Part shown: positions 1-7,550 of the stretch, piece by piece
How positions within the stretch are numbered: position 1 is the stretch's first letter
Layout of the letters: each line of letters begins with the position of its first letter
DNA from: Oscillospiraceae bacterium
Lineage (GTDB): Bacteria; Bacillota_A; Clostridia; Oscillospirales; Oscillospiraceae
Direction of reading: 5' to 3'
DNA length: 19,099 bases
Assembly: GCA_017939025.1 (NCBI GenBank)
Contig: JAGBAI010000108.1
Location: 1 to 19,099 of the forward strand
The notes under the pieces: generated by a model
Seen by the model: only the letters and a program-made list of their open reading frames with translations
What the model was told of the DNA's origin: nothing
The model's database searches: none
Program-made: the position numbers and the translations under genes

Positions 1-122
1 GGTCCGCCCAGAAATCCGACCTCAATGGGCGGATTTCTGGAATTTATACGGCGAACGTTGCGAAAAAATTGCCCATCGAGGTCAATTTTTTCGACGGACC
101 GTCCAGGAGGACGGTCCCTACG
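1..122. repeat. Two-hairpin inverted-repeat element plus right end of a GTAG-hairpin element
   Basis: Three hairpins fill the space downstream of the DUF1349 gene. Hairpin 1 has arms 8-18 and 30-40 (CCAGAAATCCG/CGGATTTCTGG). Hairpin 2 has arms 61-71 and 83-93 (CGAAAAAATTG/CAATTTTTTCG). Both stems are perfect 11-bp helices with 11-nt loops. The loops (19-29 ACCTCAATGGG and 72-82 CCCATCGAGGT) are reverse complements at 10 of 11 positions, and the ends GGTCCG (1-6) and CGGACC (95-100) are also inverted. Hairpin 3 (96-104/109-117, GGACCGTCC with loop AGGA) is followed by CTACG, so on the minus strand it reads CGTAGGG plus hairpin, the signature of the other intergenic elements in this window. Its left partner would lie before the window start. 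No coding potential is claimed here. Confidence 0.7.
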
Positions 123-154
123 CCAATTCGATAAATGGCAAATTGCCGGATGCC

Positions 155-742
155 CTATTGATGGGCCAGCCATTTGCACTGCGTGATCTCCATATGGGTA
201 AAGGTTGCGTCAAAGGAAGATTCTTCCGGGGAGCAGGCGTAGATACCGAAGCGGATTTCCTCCGCGCCCTCCCACATATGGCAGATCCGCATCTGCTTAA
301 AGGTTACACCATCATAAGAACATTCGATGCAGTAGTCGGATTCCCGGCGGCTGAGGCGGTACCACATGGATTTGACGGAAGATGGAATGTCCGTAGTGGC
401 CCAGTCGGAGTAGCCCAGATTGGTCACCACACTGCCCAGACGCTGGTATTCCCCGTTTTCATACTCGATGGATGCCTTCAGCCAGTTATCGCTGTCCAGA
501 TACATGACAATGCCGCATTGGTCAAAACGGCGTTTGCTGGCAAATTCAGTTTTCACGACAAAAGAAAAATATTTCTCCCTGGTGGCCATCTGGAGCACCG
601 GGGCATTGTCATTGTGGAAGCCGTAATAGGTTCGCTGCCACAGATCGGTACCGGGTTCGGTGGTAATTCTGATTTCTTTTTCATTGATGTGGCAGTCTTT
701 GGGCGCTCTCGTCCAGATCAGATTGTTCACATTGAATTCCAT
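155..742 (-). CDS. DUF1349 family protein (concanavalin A-like fold)
   Basis: This is a 195-residue protein that looks like DUF1349, a family with a concanavalin-like beta-sandwich fold. Family-typical features are an N-terminal WTRAP-like strand, a central segment describing a single-domain lectin-like sheet (FDQCGIVMYLDSDNWLKAS), and a C-terminal GIYACSPEESSFDATFTH segment. There is no signal peptide, so it is probably cytoplasmic. DUF1349 proteins are often annotated as 'regulation of enolase 1-like', but no biochemical role is established; sugar or glycan binding is only a guess from the fold. It starts 4 bp after the acetyltransferase stop, with AGAAAGG about 10 nt upstream of the ATG, so it should be cotranscribed as the last gene of the lacI-family/acetyltransferase unit. 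It ends in TAG. Confidence 0.85.
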   Translation of the reverse strand: MEFNVNNLIWTRAPKDCHINEKEIRITTEPGTDLWQRTYYGFHNDNAPVLQMATREKYFSFVVKTEFASKRRFDQCGIVMYLDSDNWLKASIEYENGEYQRLGSVVTNLGYSDWATTDIPSSVKSMWYRLSRRESDYCIECSYDGVTFKQMRICHMWEGAEEIRFGIYACSPEESSFDATFTHMEITQCKWLAHQ

Positions 743-746
743 ATCA

Positions 747-1340
747 TTATACCTTTCTTATATATTCCTTATTGATTTCCTCTTCTGAGATCTCCCGAAG
801 AATTCTGCAAGGATTGCCTACAGCAATTACGTTATCCGGGATATTCTTGGTGACCACACTTCCGGCACCAATCACCACATTGCTGCCAATGCTTACGCCT
901 GGACAAACCTGTACACCTGCTCCGATCCAGACGTTATCACCGACTGTGATTGGCCAGGCATATTCCAGGCCTTTATTTCTGCGTACAAAATCTACCGGAT
1001 GACCGGCTGTGTGAAATCCGCAATTGGGAGCAATAAATACGTTGTCACCGAATTTCACTTTGGCTCCATCCAGAATAACCAGATTGTGATTGGCATAGAA
1101 ATTTCTGCCAAGTTCAATGTTGTAGCCATAGTCGCACCAAAAGGGTGCCTGAATTGTGAAATCCCCGTCCGTTTTTCCAAACAGTTTACGCAGCAAATCT
1201 TTTTTGAGAGGAAGCTGCGAAGGGCGTGTGCTGTTATATTCAAAGCAGATATCCTTGCACAGCGCTCTTTCCCGCAGCAGCGCTTCATCATAATTGGCAT
1301 CGTACAGTATGCCTGCCGCACATTTTTCCTTTTCTGTCAT
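747..1340 (-). CDS. Sugar O-acetyltransferase, maltose/galactoside acetyltransferase family
   Basis: A 197-residue left-handed beta-helix acetyltransferase that transfers acetyl from acetyl-CoA to a sugar hydroxyl. The N-terminal mac-type domain (MTEKEKCAAGILYDANYDEA) is typical of Maa/LacA. Hexapeptide repeats follow (for example VWIGAGVQVCPGVSIG near residues 140-160), and the presumed catalytic histidine is H114 in FHTAGHPVD. The end (VGNPCRILREI) is the normal family C-terminus. An in-frame ATG 48 bp upstream exists, but the start at 1340 is preferred because AAAGGAG precedes it by about 10 nt and the family N-terminus begins exactly there. It sits 60 bp downstream of the LacI-family gene, which suggests a shared transcript. 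Position next to a maltose locus favours a maltose or glucose acceptor (inference). Such enzymes are thought to acetylate excess intracellular sugar. Confidence 0.92.
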   Translation of the reverse strand: MTEKEKCAAGILYDANYDEALLRERALCKDICFEYNSTRPSQLPLKKDLLRKLFGKTDGDFTIQAPFWCDYGYNIELGRNFYANHNLVILDGAKVKFGDNVFIAPNCGFHTAGHPVDFVRRNKGLEYAWPITVGDNVWIGAGVQVCPGVSIGSNVVIGAGSVVTKNIPDNVIAVGNPCRILREISEEEINKEYIRKV

Positions 1341-1400
1341 GGCTCTAAAACTCCTTTCGTTCTGCTGCCAGCTGATACATACCAGCATGGCAACTTTATA

Positions 1401-2420
1401 TCAAATTCTTCTGCAGCTGCCCCGCTGCACAATCCGGTAGGGAACGATGACCTTAGTCGTGGGAAGATTGGGATTTTCGATGTGGTTGAGAATCCGGTTG
1501 GCAGCTTCCTGGCCTAACTGATAGGAGTTGATATCCACAGCCGTCAGCTGAGGGCTGGCAAGTTGGGCGTACAGGGAGTTGTTAAAAGCAACAATAGACA
1601 CATCTTCCGGGATAGACAGGCCCATCTGAGCGCAGACCCGCTCCAATACTAAAGCCAGAAGGTCATCACTGACCACAAAGGCGGTGGGCCGGTCCGGTTT
1701 TGCCAGAAGGTCTTTCAGTTCTGCACAAGCCTGGGAATGCACGCTTTCCATTTCAATGAAATAATCCTCCCGAACCGGAAGCTGATTCAGATAAACCGAC
1801 AGCTGATATCCTGCCCGGCGGTCAGCGGCATACAGGTAGGGTTGCTTACTGCCAAGATAAGCGATTCGCCGGTGTCCCAGATGATACAGGTAATCCGTAG
1901 CCTCCTGACTGGCCTGCAGATTGTCATTGTCGATACAAACCGTCTGGTACGCCAGCTCACCGGGCTTTCCGACGATCACATACAGCAGTCCATGTTCACA
2001 CAGGTAGTCGATGACAATATCATTTTTCCGGGAATAGAGAATGATGAAGCCGTCCACGCTGTCGCTTTGGTGAAGATCCTGTACCGAGGAGAGAACCTCT
2101 TCGTAATCCAGCCCGGTAATGATCATGGTTGCCACATGGCGCTGGTTGCAGATCTGGCTGATGCCGCGGATCGCCTTCAAATAGAAGGAATTTTCGTAGG
2201 TCTCCCGATCAGAGGGTGGCAGGATGATGCCAATGTTCCGGATGACCTGCGCCGGAAAGCTGTCCTGGCTCAAAGCAGGCTCATAGCCCAGTTCATTGAT
2301 GGCCTTCTGTACCCGTTCCTTGGTTTCCTTGCTGATGGCTGCATGGTTGTTGCACACGCGGGATACTGTGGATGGGGAGACTCCGGCCCGCTTGGCAACG
2401 TCTTTGATCGTGATTGGCAT
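1401..2420 (-). CDS. LacI/GalR-family transcriptional regulator (MalR-like)
   Basis: A 339-residue regulator. The N-terminal helix-turn-helix and hinge are textbook LacI family (ITIKDVAKRAGVSPSTVSRV, then INELGYEP), followed by a periplasmic-binding-protein-like effector domain (IGIILPP near residue 64, GHRRIAYLG near 180, FVVSDDLLA near 247). The ATG at 2420 has AAAGGAC upstream. It is divergent from the PTS permease gene, so the maltose operon is the obvious target. Half-sites TTTGCA/TGCAAA around the permease promoter fit the GCAAA-type half-sites recognised by MalR/CcpA-like LacI regulators. Whether it represses or activates, and its inducer (maltose, glucose or a phosphorylated sugar), cannot be read from sequence. 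Two exact 10-bp repeats in its own leader suggest autoregulation. Confidence 0.93.
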   Translation of the reverse strand: MPITIKDVAKRAGVSPSTVSRVCNNHAAISKETKERVQKAINELGYEPALSQDSFPAQVIRNIGIILPPSDRETYENSFYLKAIRGISQICNQRHVATMIITGLDYEEVLSSVQDLHQSDSVDGFIILYSRKNDIVIDYLCEHGLLYVIVGKPGELAYQTVCIDNDNLQASQEATDYLYHLGHRRIAYLGSKQPYLYAADRRAGYQLSVYLNQLPVREDYFIEMESVHSQACAELKDLLAKPDRPTAFVVSDDLLALVLERVCAQMGLSIPEDVSIVAFNNSLYAQLASPQLTAVDINSYQLGQEAANRILNHIENPNLPTTKVIVPYRIVQRGSCRRI

Positions 2421-2435
2421 AGTTGTTCGTCCTTT

Positions 2436-2455
2436 GTTGCATTAAGTTGCATTAA
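2436..2455. promoter_or_regulatory. Exact tandem 10-bp repeat in the regulator's leader
   Basis: GTTGCATTAA occurs twice head to tail with no gap, in the 5' untranslated region of the LacI-family gene. The 10-bp period puts both copies on the same face of the helix. The TTGCA core matches the other repeats near the PTS promoter, so this is a candidate autoregulatory operator. Function is inferred. Confidence 0.45.
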
Positions 2456-2478
2456 TTGTTTTCTGAATTTCAAATCTC

Positions 2479-2507
2479 ATTTTATATAAAAAACAACAGA
2501 AAGTCAA
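2479..2507 (-). promoter_or_regulatory. Sigma-A type promoter for the LacI-family gene
   Basis: On the minus strand, TTGACT (2507-2502) and TAAAAT (2484-2479) are separated by 17 bp and point toward the regulator start at 2420. The palindrome GTCAAAT-TAT-ATTTGAC (2503-2519) overlaps the -35 box and is a possible binding site for the regulator or another protein. Confidence 0.55.
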
Positions 2508-2582
2508 ATTATATTTGACATATTCTGAGAGAATCTAAAAAATTAGCGAATTTGTAGAGGAAGCGGCCCCAATTTTGTGCAC

Positions 2583-2611
2583 TTGCACGAATTTGCACGA
2601 ATTATGCAAAT
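2583..2611. promoter_or_regulatory. Candidate operator upstream of the PTS promoter (direct and inverted repeats)
   Basis: TTGCACGAAT is repeated exactly twice in tandem (2583-2592 and 2593-2602). The second copy overlaps an inverted repeat ATTTGCA-7 nt-TGCAAAT (2591-2597/2605-2611) that ends 5 bp before the -35 box at 2617. The half-site is LacI-family like. Binding by the adjacent regulator is inferred from position. Confidence 0.5.
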
Positions 2612-2616
2612 AACAC

Positions 2617-2645
2617 TTGAATTCTGCGCAACTTAAGTGTAATAT
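2617..2645 (+). promoter_or_regulatory. Promoter of the maltose PTS operon
   Basis: TTGAAT (2617-2622), a 17-bp spacer and TAATAT (2640-2645) form a reasonable sigma-A promoter about 55 bp before the permease start. The surrounding AT-rich region holds the repeats that are candidate operators. Confidence 0.55.
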
Positions 2646-2679
2646 ATTTGCAGAAACAAAGCAGAGTTTTCTGCAAATA
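2645..2679. promoter_or_regulatory. 12-bp inverted repeat between promoter and permease start
   Basis: TATTTGCAGAAA (2645-2656) and TTTCTGCAAATA (2668-2679) are perfect inverted arms around an 11-nt spacer. They begin at the last base of the -10 box and end 19 bp before the ATG. The half-site shares ATTTGCA with the upstream inverted repeat, so a second operator is the simplest reading. As RNA it would also form a hairpin just before the ribosome site AAAGGGG. It is not followed by a T-run, so it is not a classical terminator. Confidence 0.5.
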
Positions 2680-2698
2680 AATGCAAAGGGGTTATACA

Positions 2699-4852
2699 AT
2701 GAGCAGCAACGCAAAAACCGGACTGATGTCCATTCTGGCACCGCTCAGCGGTCAGGCTGTTCCGCTGGAACAGGTTCCCGACGATGTATTTTCTCAGAAG
2801 ATCCTGGGCGACGGCATCGCGATCCTCCCCACCGACGGCAAGCTCTACGCACCTGTAGATGGCGAAGTCGCCTCCATCGCCGAAACCCTCCATGCCTACG
2901 GCTTTACTTCCGAAGATGGGCTGGAGATCCTGGTTCATGTGGGACTGGACAGTGTCAAGCTGAAAGGTGAAGGCTTCACGCCTCACGTCAAAGAAGGTGA
3001 CAAGGTCACGGCAGGCCAGCTGGTTGCGGAAATTGATCTGAAGCTGCTGGAAAGCAGGGGCGTACCTACCATTACACCGGTTCTTGTTTGCGAAGGTGCC
3101 GAGGATGCTCCCATGAACACCATAACCGGCAATGTCCAGGCAGGCAAGAATCCCGTGATCACGCTGGGAGAAGAAAGTGCAGCGGAGGCTGCTGTGGAGC
3201 CTGCGGAAGAAGAACCGAAGAAGAAGGGCATCGATTTCGACTTCCTCCAGAAGCTGGGCAAAGTTCTGATGACCGTTATCGCTGTTATGCCCGCAGCCGG
3301 TATCATGCTGAGTCTGGGCAAGCTGCTGCAGATGGCGGATCTGGGTCTGGTCATTACCGTCGGCTCTACCATGGAAAACATCGGCTGGGCCATCATCACC
3401 AACCTGCACATCCTGTTTGCGGCTGCCATCGGCGGCTCCTGGGCAAAGGAACGCTCCGGCGGTGCCTTTGCCGCGGTGATCTCCTTTATTCTGATCAACC
3501 GGATCACCGGTGCGGTCTTCGGCGTGACCACAGATATGCTGACCACTGCCGGTGCCACCGTCAATTCCTTCTTTGGTCAGCCCATGCTGGTGGAAAACTA
3601 CTTTACCAACATCCTGGGTTCTCCCGCTCTGAATATGGGTGTTTTCGTGGGCATCATCGCGGGTTTTGTAGGCGGCATGGTCTACAATAAGTATTATAAC
3701 TTCCGCTCTCTCCCCGATGCTCTGGCCTTCTTTAACGGCAAGCGGTTCGTGCCTCTGGCGGTGATCTTCTACTCCACCATCGTTTCTCTGGTAATGGCTC
3801 TGGTGTGGCCTGTGGTTCAGACCGGCATCAATGCCTTCGGTGTCTGGATCGCAAACTCCTCCGAGACTTCCCCCATTCTGGCCCCCTTCATTTACGGTAC
3901 TCTGGAGCGTCTGCTGCTGCCCTTCGGCCTGCACCATATGCTTACCATCCCCATGAATTACACCTCCTTCGGCGGTGAATACATGATCCAGACCGGCATT
4001 AACGCAGGCTCCATGGTCTACGGACAGGATCCCCTGTGGCTGGCATGGGTCACCGACCTGATCAACTTCAAGGACGCAGGCGATATGGCTGCTTATGAAA
4101 ACCTGCTCGCCACTGTCATCCCCGCCCGGTTCAAGGTCGGTCAGATGATCGGTGCCACCGGCCTGCTCACCGGCATTGCCCTGGCCATGTACCGCCATGT
4201 GGATGCGGACAAGAAAAAGAATTACCGCTCCATGTTCATCTCCACAGTTCTTGCCGTGTTCCTGACCGGTGTTACCGAGCCTCTGGAGTTCATGTTCATG
4301 TTCTGTGCCCTGCCTCTGTACATTGTCTACGCTGTGCTCCAGGGCTGTGCCTTCGCCATGGCAGGTGTCATGGATCTGCGGCTGCACTCCTTCGGCAATC
4401 TGGAATTTGCAACCCGGGTTCCCATGTCTCTGAAAGCAGGCCTGGGCAGCGATATTATAAACTTCATCTTCTGCTGTGTGGCATTCCTGGTCATCGGATA
4501 TGTTGTGGCCTATTTCATGATTAAAAAATTCCAGTATGCCACTCCCGGCCGTCTGGGCAATTACACCGACGAAGGTGAAGGCGAAGAAGCTGATGCCGGT
4601 GAAAGCAAGGCTTCCGGCAACACCCAGGCCCAGCGGATCATTGCCCTGCTGGGCGGACGGGAAAATATCATTCTGGTGGATGCCTGCATGACCCGGCTCC
4701 GGGTGACCGTCAAGGATCTGGATAAGGTGGCCGATGCAGCTGCCTGGAAGGCTGAGGGCGCACTGGGCCTGATCAAAAAGGACAACGGCATCCAGGCTGT
4801 TTACGGCCCCAAGGCTGACGTGCTGAAATCCGATATCAACGACATTCTGTAA
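2699..4852 (+). CDS. malT: PTS maltose/glucose-type permease, domain order EIIA-EIIC-EIIB
   Basis: A 717-residue membrane transporter that imports and phosphorylates a sugar using phosphate from HPr. EIIA occupies about 1-155, with the paired active-site histidines H65 and H80 (LVHVGLDSVKLKG). A Lys/Glu-rich linker precedes EIIC (about 180-615), which is strongly hydrophobic and contains LPFGLHHMLTIPMNY and GVTEPLEFMFMF. An acidic linker leads to EIIB (about 645-717) with phospho-cysteine C663 in DACMTRLRV. The EIIC segment resembles the maltose permease MalT of enterococci more than PtsG. The mapP-like gene downstream supports maltose as substrate, although glucose uptake is also likely in this family. 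Known enterococcal MalT is C-B-A; here EIIA is N-terminal. The start at 2699 is chosen over an ATG 18 bp upstream because AAAGGGG lies between them at proper spacing. Confidence 0.93.
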   Translation: MSSNAKTGLMSILAPLSGQAVPLEQVPDDVFSQKILGDGIAILPTDGKLYAPVDGEVASIAETLHAYGFTSEDGLEILVHVGLDSVKLKGEGFTPHVKEGDKVTAGQLVAEIDLKLLESRGVPTITPVLVCEGAEDAPMNTITGNVQAGKNPVITLGEESAAEAAVEPAEEEPKKKGIDFDFLQKLGKVLMTVIAVMPAAGIMLSLGKLLQMADLGLVITVGSTMENIGWAIITNLHILFAAAIGGSWAKERSGGAFAAVISFILINRITGAVFGVTTDMLTTAGATVNSFFGQPMLVENYFTNILGSPALNMGVFVGIIAGFVGGMVYNKYYNFRSLPDALAFFNGKRFVPLAVIFYSTIVSLVMALVWPVVQTGINAFGVWIANSSETSPILAPFIYGTLERLLLPFGLHHMLTIPMNYTSFGGEYMIQTGINAGSMVYGQDPLWLAWVTDLINFKDAGDMAAYENLLATVIPARFKVGQMIGATGLLTGIALAMYRHVDADKKKNYRSMFISTVLAVFLTGVTEPLEFMFMFCALPLYIVYAVLQGCAFAMAGVMDLRLHSFGNLEFATRVPMSLKAGLGSDIINFIFCCVAFLVIGYVVAYFMIKKFQYATPGRLGNYTDEGEGEEADAGESKASGNTQAQRIIALLGGRENIILVDACMTRLRVTVKDLDKVADAAAWKAEGALGLIKKDNGIQAVYGPKADVLKSDINDIL

Positions 4853-4877
4853 ATCTAGGAAAGGGAGGAATGGGAAT

Positions 4878-5726
4878 ATGAAACTCCTGACGCTGAACAC
4901 ACATTCGCTCCAGGAAGAAAACTATCCCGAAAAGCTCAGGCAGTTCGTGGATGGAATCCTGAAAGAAAAACCCGACATCATCGCCATGCAGGAGGTCAAC
5001 CAGACTGCGGACGCGGAACTGATGGATGTGGAAATGCTGGAAGGCCAGTATCCCATTCCCGGCTGTATGAAAATCCGGAAGGACAATCATGCAGCAGTTG
5101 TAGCAAGCCTTCTGTGGCGTGCCGGTATCGCGTGCTATTGGGTGTGGCTTCCCATTAAGCTGGGATATGATAAATATGACGAGGGCGTTGCCATTCTGAG
5201 CCTGGGGCGGAAGATCCGCTGCGTGGATAAATTTCCCATCAGCAAAGTCAACGACTACCACAACTGGCGCACCCGGGCTGTCCTGGGTGTTCAGGTGGAG
5301 GGATTGGATGACTGGTTCTACAGCCTGCACATGGGCTGGTGGGATGATGCTTCCGAGCGTTTTCTGAACCAGTGGAAGGTATTGAATTCCTGTATTGCCG
5401 GAAAACGAATGTGTGGAAATGTATGGCTTCTGGGAGATTTCAATGCACCGGACGGGATCCCAGGACAAAGCTATGAACATATCGCTGCCTGCGGCTGGTT
5501 CGACACCTTCCAGAGTGCCCATTCTAAAGATTCCGGTATTACAGTGCCCGGCGTCATTGACGGATGGCGCGAAAAGCTGGATGGTAAAAAAGTGGACGGC
5601 ATGCGTCTGGATTATATCTGGTGCAGCAAGCAGAAAGATATCCTTTCCTCCCGTGTGGTATTTAATGGAACGAAAGAACCGGTGGTCTCGGATCACTTCG
5701 GTGTTCTGATTGAAGTAAAGGAGTAA
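4878..5726 (+). CDS. mapP: Maltose 6'-phosphate phosphatase (endonuclease/exonuclease/phosphatase fold)
   Basis: A 282-residue cytoplasmic hydrolase of the EEP metallo-fold. Visible metal and catalytic residues are N7 in LNTHS, E39 in MQEVNQ, H151 in SLHMGWW, GDFN (186-189), D245 in RLDYIW and H273 in SDHFG. In Enterococcus faecalis, MapP removes the phosphate from maltose 6'-phosphate after PTS import and is encoded directly behind malT. Length, the GWWDD segment and the same gene order here support that assignment over a DNase or sphingomyelinase. The product would be free maltose, to be used by MalQ encoded next. GGGAGG precedes the ATG. The last codons (AAG GAG TAA) also form the ribosome site for malQ, so the two are probably translationally coupled. 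Confidence 0.9.
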   Translation: MKLLTLNTHSLQEENYPEKLRQFVDGILKEKPDIIAMQEVNQTADAELMDVEMLEGQYPIPGCMKIRKDNHAAVVASLLWRAGIACYWVWLPIKLGYDKYDEGVAILSLGRKIRCVDKFPISKVNDYHNWRTRAVLGVQVEGLDDWFYSLHMGWWDDASERFLNQWKVLNSCIAGKRMCGNVWLLGDFNAPDGIPGQSYEHIAACGWFDTFQSAHSKDSGITVPGVIDGWREKLDGKKVDGMRLDYIWCSKQKDILSSRVVFNGTKEPVVSDHFGVLIEVKE

Positions 5727-5730
5727 CATT

Positions 5731-7248
5731 ATGAGCAGAGCAGCAGGCATTTTAATGCCCATCACCAGCCTGCCGGGCAAATACGGCATCGGCTGTTTTT
5801 CCAAAGAAGCATATGCGTTTGTTGACTGGCTGAAAGAGGCAGGTCAGACCTATTGGCAGATCCTGCCGATCCACCCCACCTCCTATGGTGATTCCCCCTA
5901 CCAGTCCTTCTCCACCTTTGCAGGCAACCCCTATTTCATCGATCTGGAAGAACTGATTGAGGAAGGGCTGCTGACCCGGGAAGAGTGCGACAGCATGGAT
6001 TTCGGAGATTCAGAGGACGATATTGATTATGAAGATCAATACCAGAACCGCTACATCCTTCTGACCATGGCCTATGAGCGCAGCAACATCAGTAAAAATC
6101 CCGATTACCAGCGATTTGTGGAAGAAAACCGCTGGTGGCTGGATGACTACGCCCTGTTTATGGCGCTGAAGAACTTCTTTAACGGCCAGTGCTGGAATGA
6201 ATGGCCCCAGGATATCCGCCTGCGCTGGGGCTATTCCATGGACTACTACCGCCGGGAGCTGTATTTTGACATCGAATTCCAGATGTTCCTGCAATACTGG
6301 TTCTTTAAGCAGTACTGGCGGCTGAAAAATTACGCCAACGAAAACCACATCCAGATCATCGGTGACATTCCCATCTACGTTGCCATGGACTCCGCGGACA
6401 CCTGGGCCCATCCGGAGCTGTTCCAGCTGGACGAAAACAATGTTCCCACTGCCGTGGCAGGCTGCCCTCCCGATGGTTTTTCCGCAACAGGTCAGCTTTG
6501 GGGAAATCCCCTGTACCGGTGGGACTACCATAAGCAGACCGGCTACCAATGGTGGATGAGCAGACTGTGGTATGTATTCCGGCTCTATGATGTGACCCGC
6601 ATCGACCATTTCCGGGGCTTTGACGAATACTATTCCATTCCCTACGGGGATACCACCGCGAAAAATGGCCACTGGGAAAAAGGCCCCGGTATCGACCTCT
6701 TTCGCTGTGCTGAGTGGAACCTGGGATGGCATGAGGTGATCGCGGAAGATCTGGGTTATGTAACAGACTCTGTCCGCCAACTGGTACGGGAAAGTGGATT
6801 TCCCGGTATGAAGGTACTGGAATTTGCCTTCGATTCCCGGGATTCCGGCTCTGCCAACGATTACCTCCCCCACAATTATACAGAAAACGCGGTAGTCTAT
6901 ACCGGCACCCACGACAATGAGACGGTGGTTGGCTGGTTTGAGGATGTGGCGGCGGAGGACCGGGCTTTGGCAAGACACTATCTCTGCGACTACTATACCC
7001 CTGAAGAAGAGATCCACAAGCCCTTCATCGCCCTGGCCCTGAGCAGCGTTGCCAAGTGGTGCATCATCCCCATTCAGGACTATCTGGGACTGGATAACAG
7101 CTGCCGTACCAACAAGCCCTCTACCATCGGCTGCAACTGGCGCTGGCGGGCGGTAAAGCCCCAGCTGAGCCAGTTGCTGGGCAAAGAAGTGCTGGAGCTG
7201 ACGATGCGCTACGGCCGCATGAACTGGAACAATTATCACAAAACTTAA
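5731..7248 (+). CDS. malQ: 4-alpha-glucanotransferase (amylomaltase), GH77
   Basis: A 505-residue GH77 enzyme of normal length. It transfers alpha-1,4-glucan segments between maltodextrins and releases glucose from maltose. The catalytic triad is in place: nucleophile D292 in TRIDHFRGFDEY, acid/base E339 in IAEDLG, and transition-state stabiliser D395 in GTHDNETV. The N-terminal AGILMPITSLPGKYGIG and the SPYQSFSTFAGNPYFID segments are family hallmarks. Only 4 bp separate it from mapP. In this operon it takes the place that maltose phosphorylase holds in the enterococcal system, so glucose rather than glucose 1-phosphate should be the main small product, matching the glucokinase at the operon end (inference). 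Confidence 0.96.
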   Translation: MSRAAGILMPITSLPGKYGIGCFSKEAYAFVDWLKEAGQTYWQILPIHPTSYGDSPYQSFSTFAGNPYFIDLEELIEEGLLTREECDSMDFGDSEDDIDYEDQYQNRYILLTMAYERSNISKNPDYQRFVEENRWWLDDYALFMALKNFFNGQCWNEWPQDIRLRWGYSMDYYRRELYFDIEFQMFLQYWFFKQYWRLKNYANENHIQIIGDIPIYVAMDSADTWAHPELFQLDENNVPTAVAGCPPDGFSATGQLWGNPLYRWDYHKQTGYQWWMSRLWYVFRLYDVTRIDHFRGFDEYYSIPYGDTTAKNGHWEKGPGIDLFRCAEWNLGWHEVIAEDLGYVTDSVRQLVRESGFPGMKVLEFAFDSRDSGSANDYLPHNYTENAVVYTGTHDNETVVGWFEDVAAEDRALARHYLCDYYTPEEEIHKPFIALALSSVAKWCIIPIQDYLGLDNSCRTNKPSTIGCNWRWRAVKPQLSQLLGKEVLELTMRYGRMNWNNYHKT

Positions 7249-7275
7249 GAAACCACATATCGGAGGAAACAGAAT

Positions 7276-7536
7276 ATGAAGTTTTATGTACATACCGTGA
7301 AAGATCCCCTGGGCATCCATGCCCGTCCCGCCGGCCTCATCGCAAAGCTGGCAAAAGAATATGCCGACACCAATATCGTTTTTTCTTACAACGGTAAGGA
7401 GGCAAAAGCCACTTCTCTGATGAAGCTTATGAGCCTGGGTGCCAAGGAGGGCGCTGAGATCACCATTACTGCCGAGGGTACCAATGAAGATGCCGCCATC
7501 ATCGCCATGTCCCGGTTTGTAAATAATAACCTGTAA
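7276..7536 (+). CDS. ptsH: Phosphocarrier protein HPr
   Basis: An 86-residue HPr that carries phosphate from enzyme I to EIIA. The phosphorylation site H15 lies in the canonical GIHARPAG, with R17 and P18 present. The regulatory serine region is KATSLMKLMSLG; S47 aligns with Ser46 of Bacillus HPr because of a one-residue insertion, so control by HPr kinase is possible, although no kinase gene is in the window. GGAGG precedes the ATG. It is the first of three general-PTS genes (HPr, HPr-like, enzyme I) embedded in the sugar operon rather than at a separate ptsHI locus. Confidence 0.95.
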   Translation: MKFYVHTVKDPLGIHARPAGLIAKLAKEYADTNIVFSYNGKEAKATSLMKLMSLGAKEGAEITITAEGTNEDAAIIAMSRFVNNNL

Positions 7537-7550
7537 CGGAGGGCCCCATC

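Noticed and set aside
2633..4900. 755-codon open frame antisense to the PTS permease
   Set aside because: It mirrors a codon-biased real gene, and its product is a Gly/His/Gln/Asp-rich string with no domain or ribosome site. The plus strand encodes clear EIIA-EIIC-EIIB motifs.
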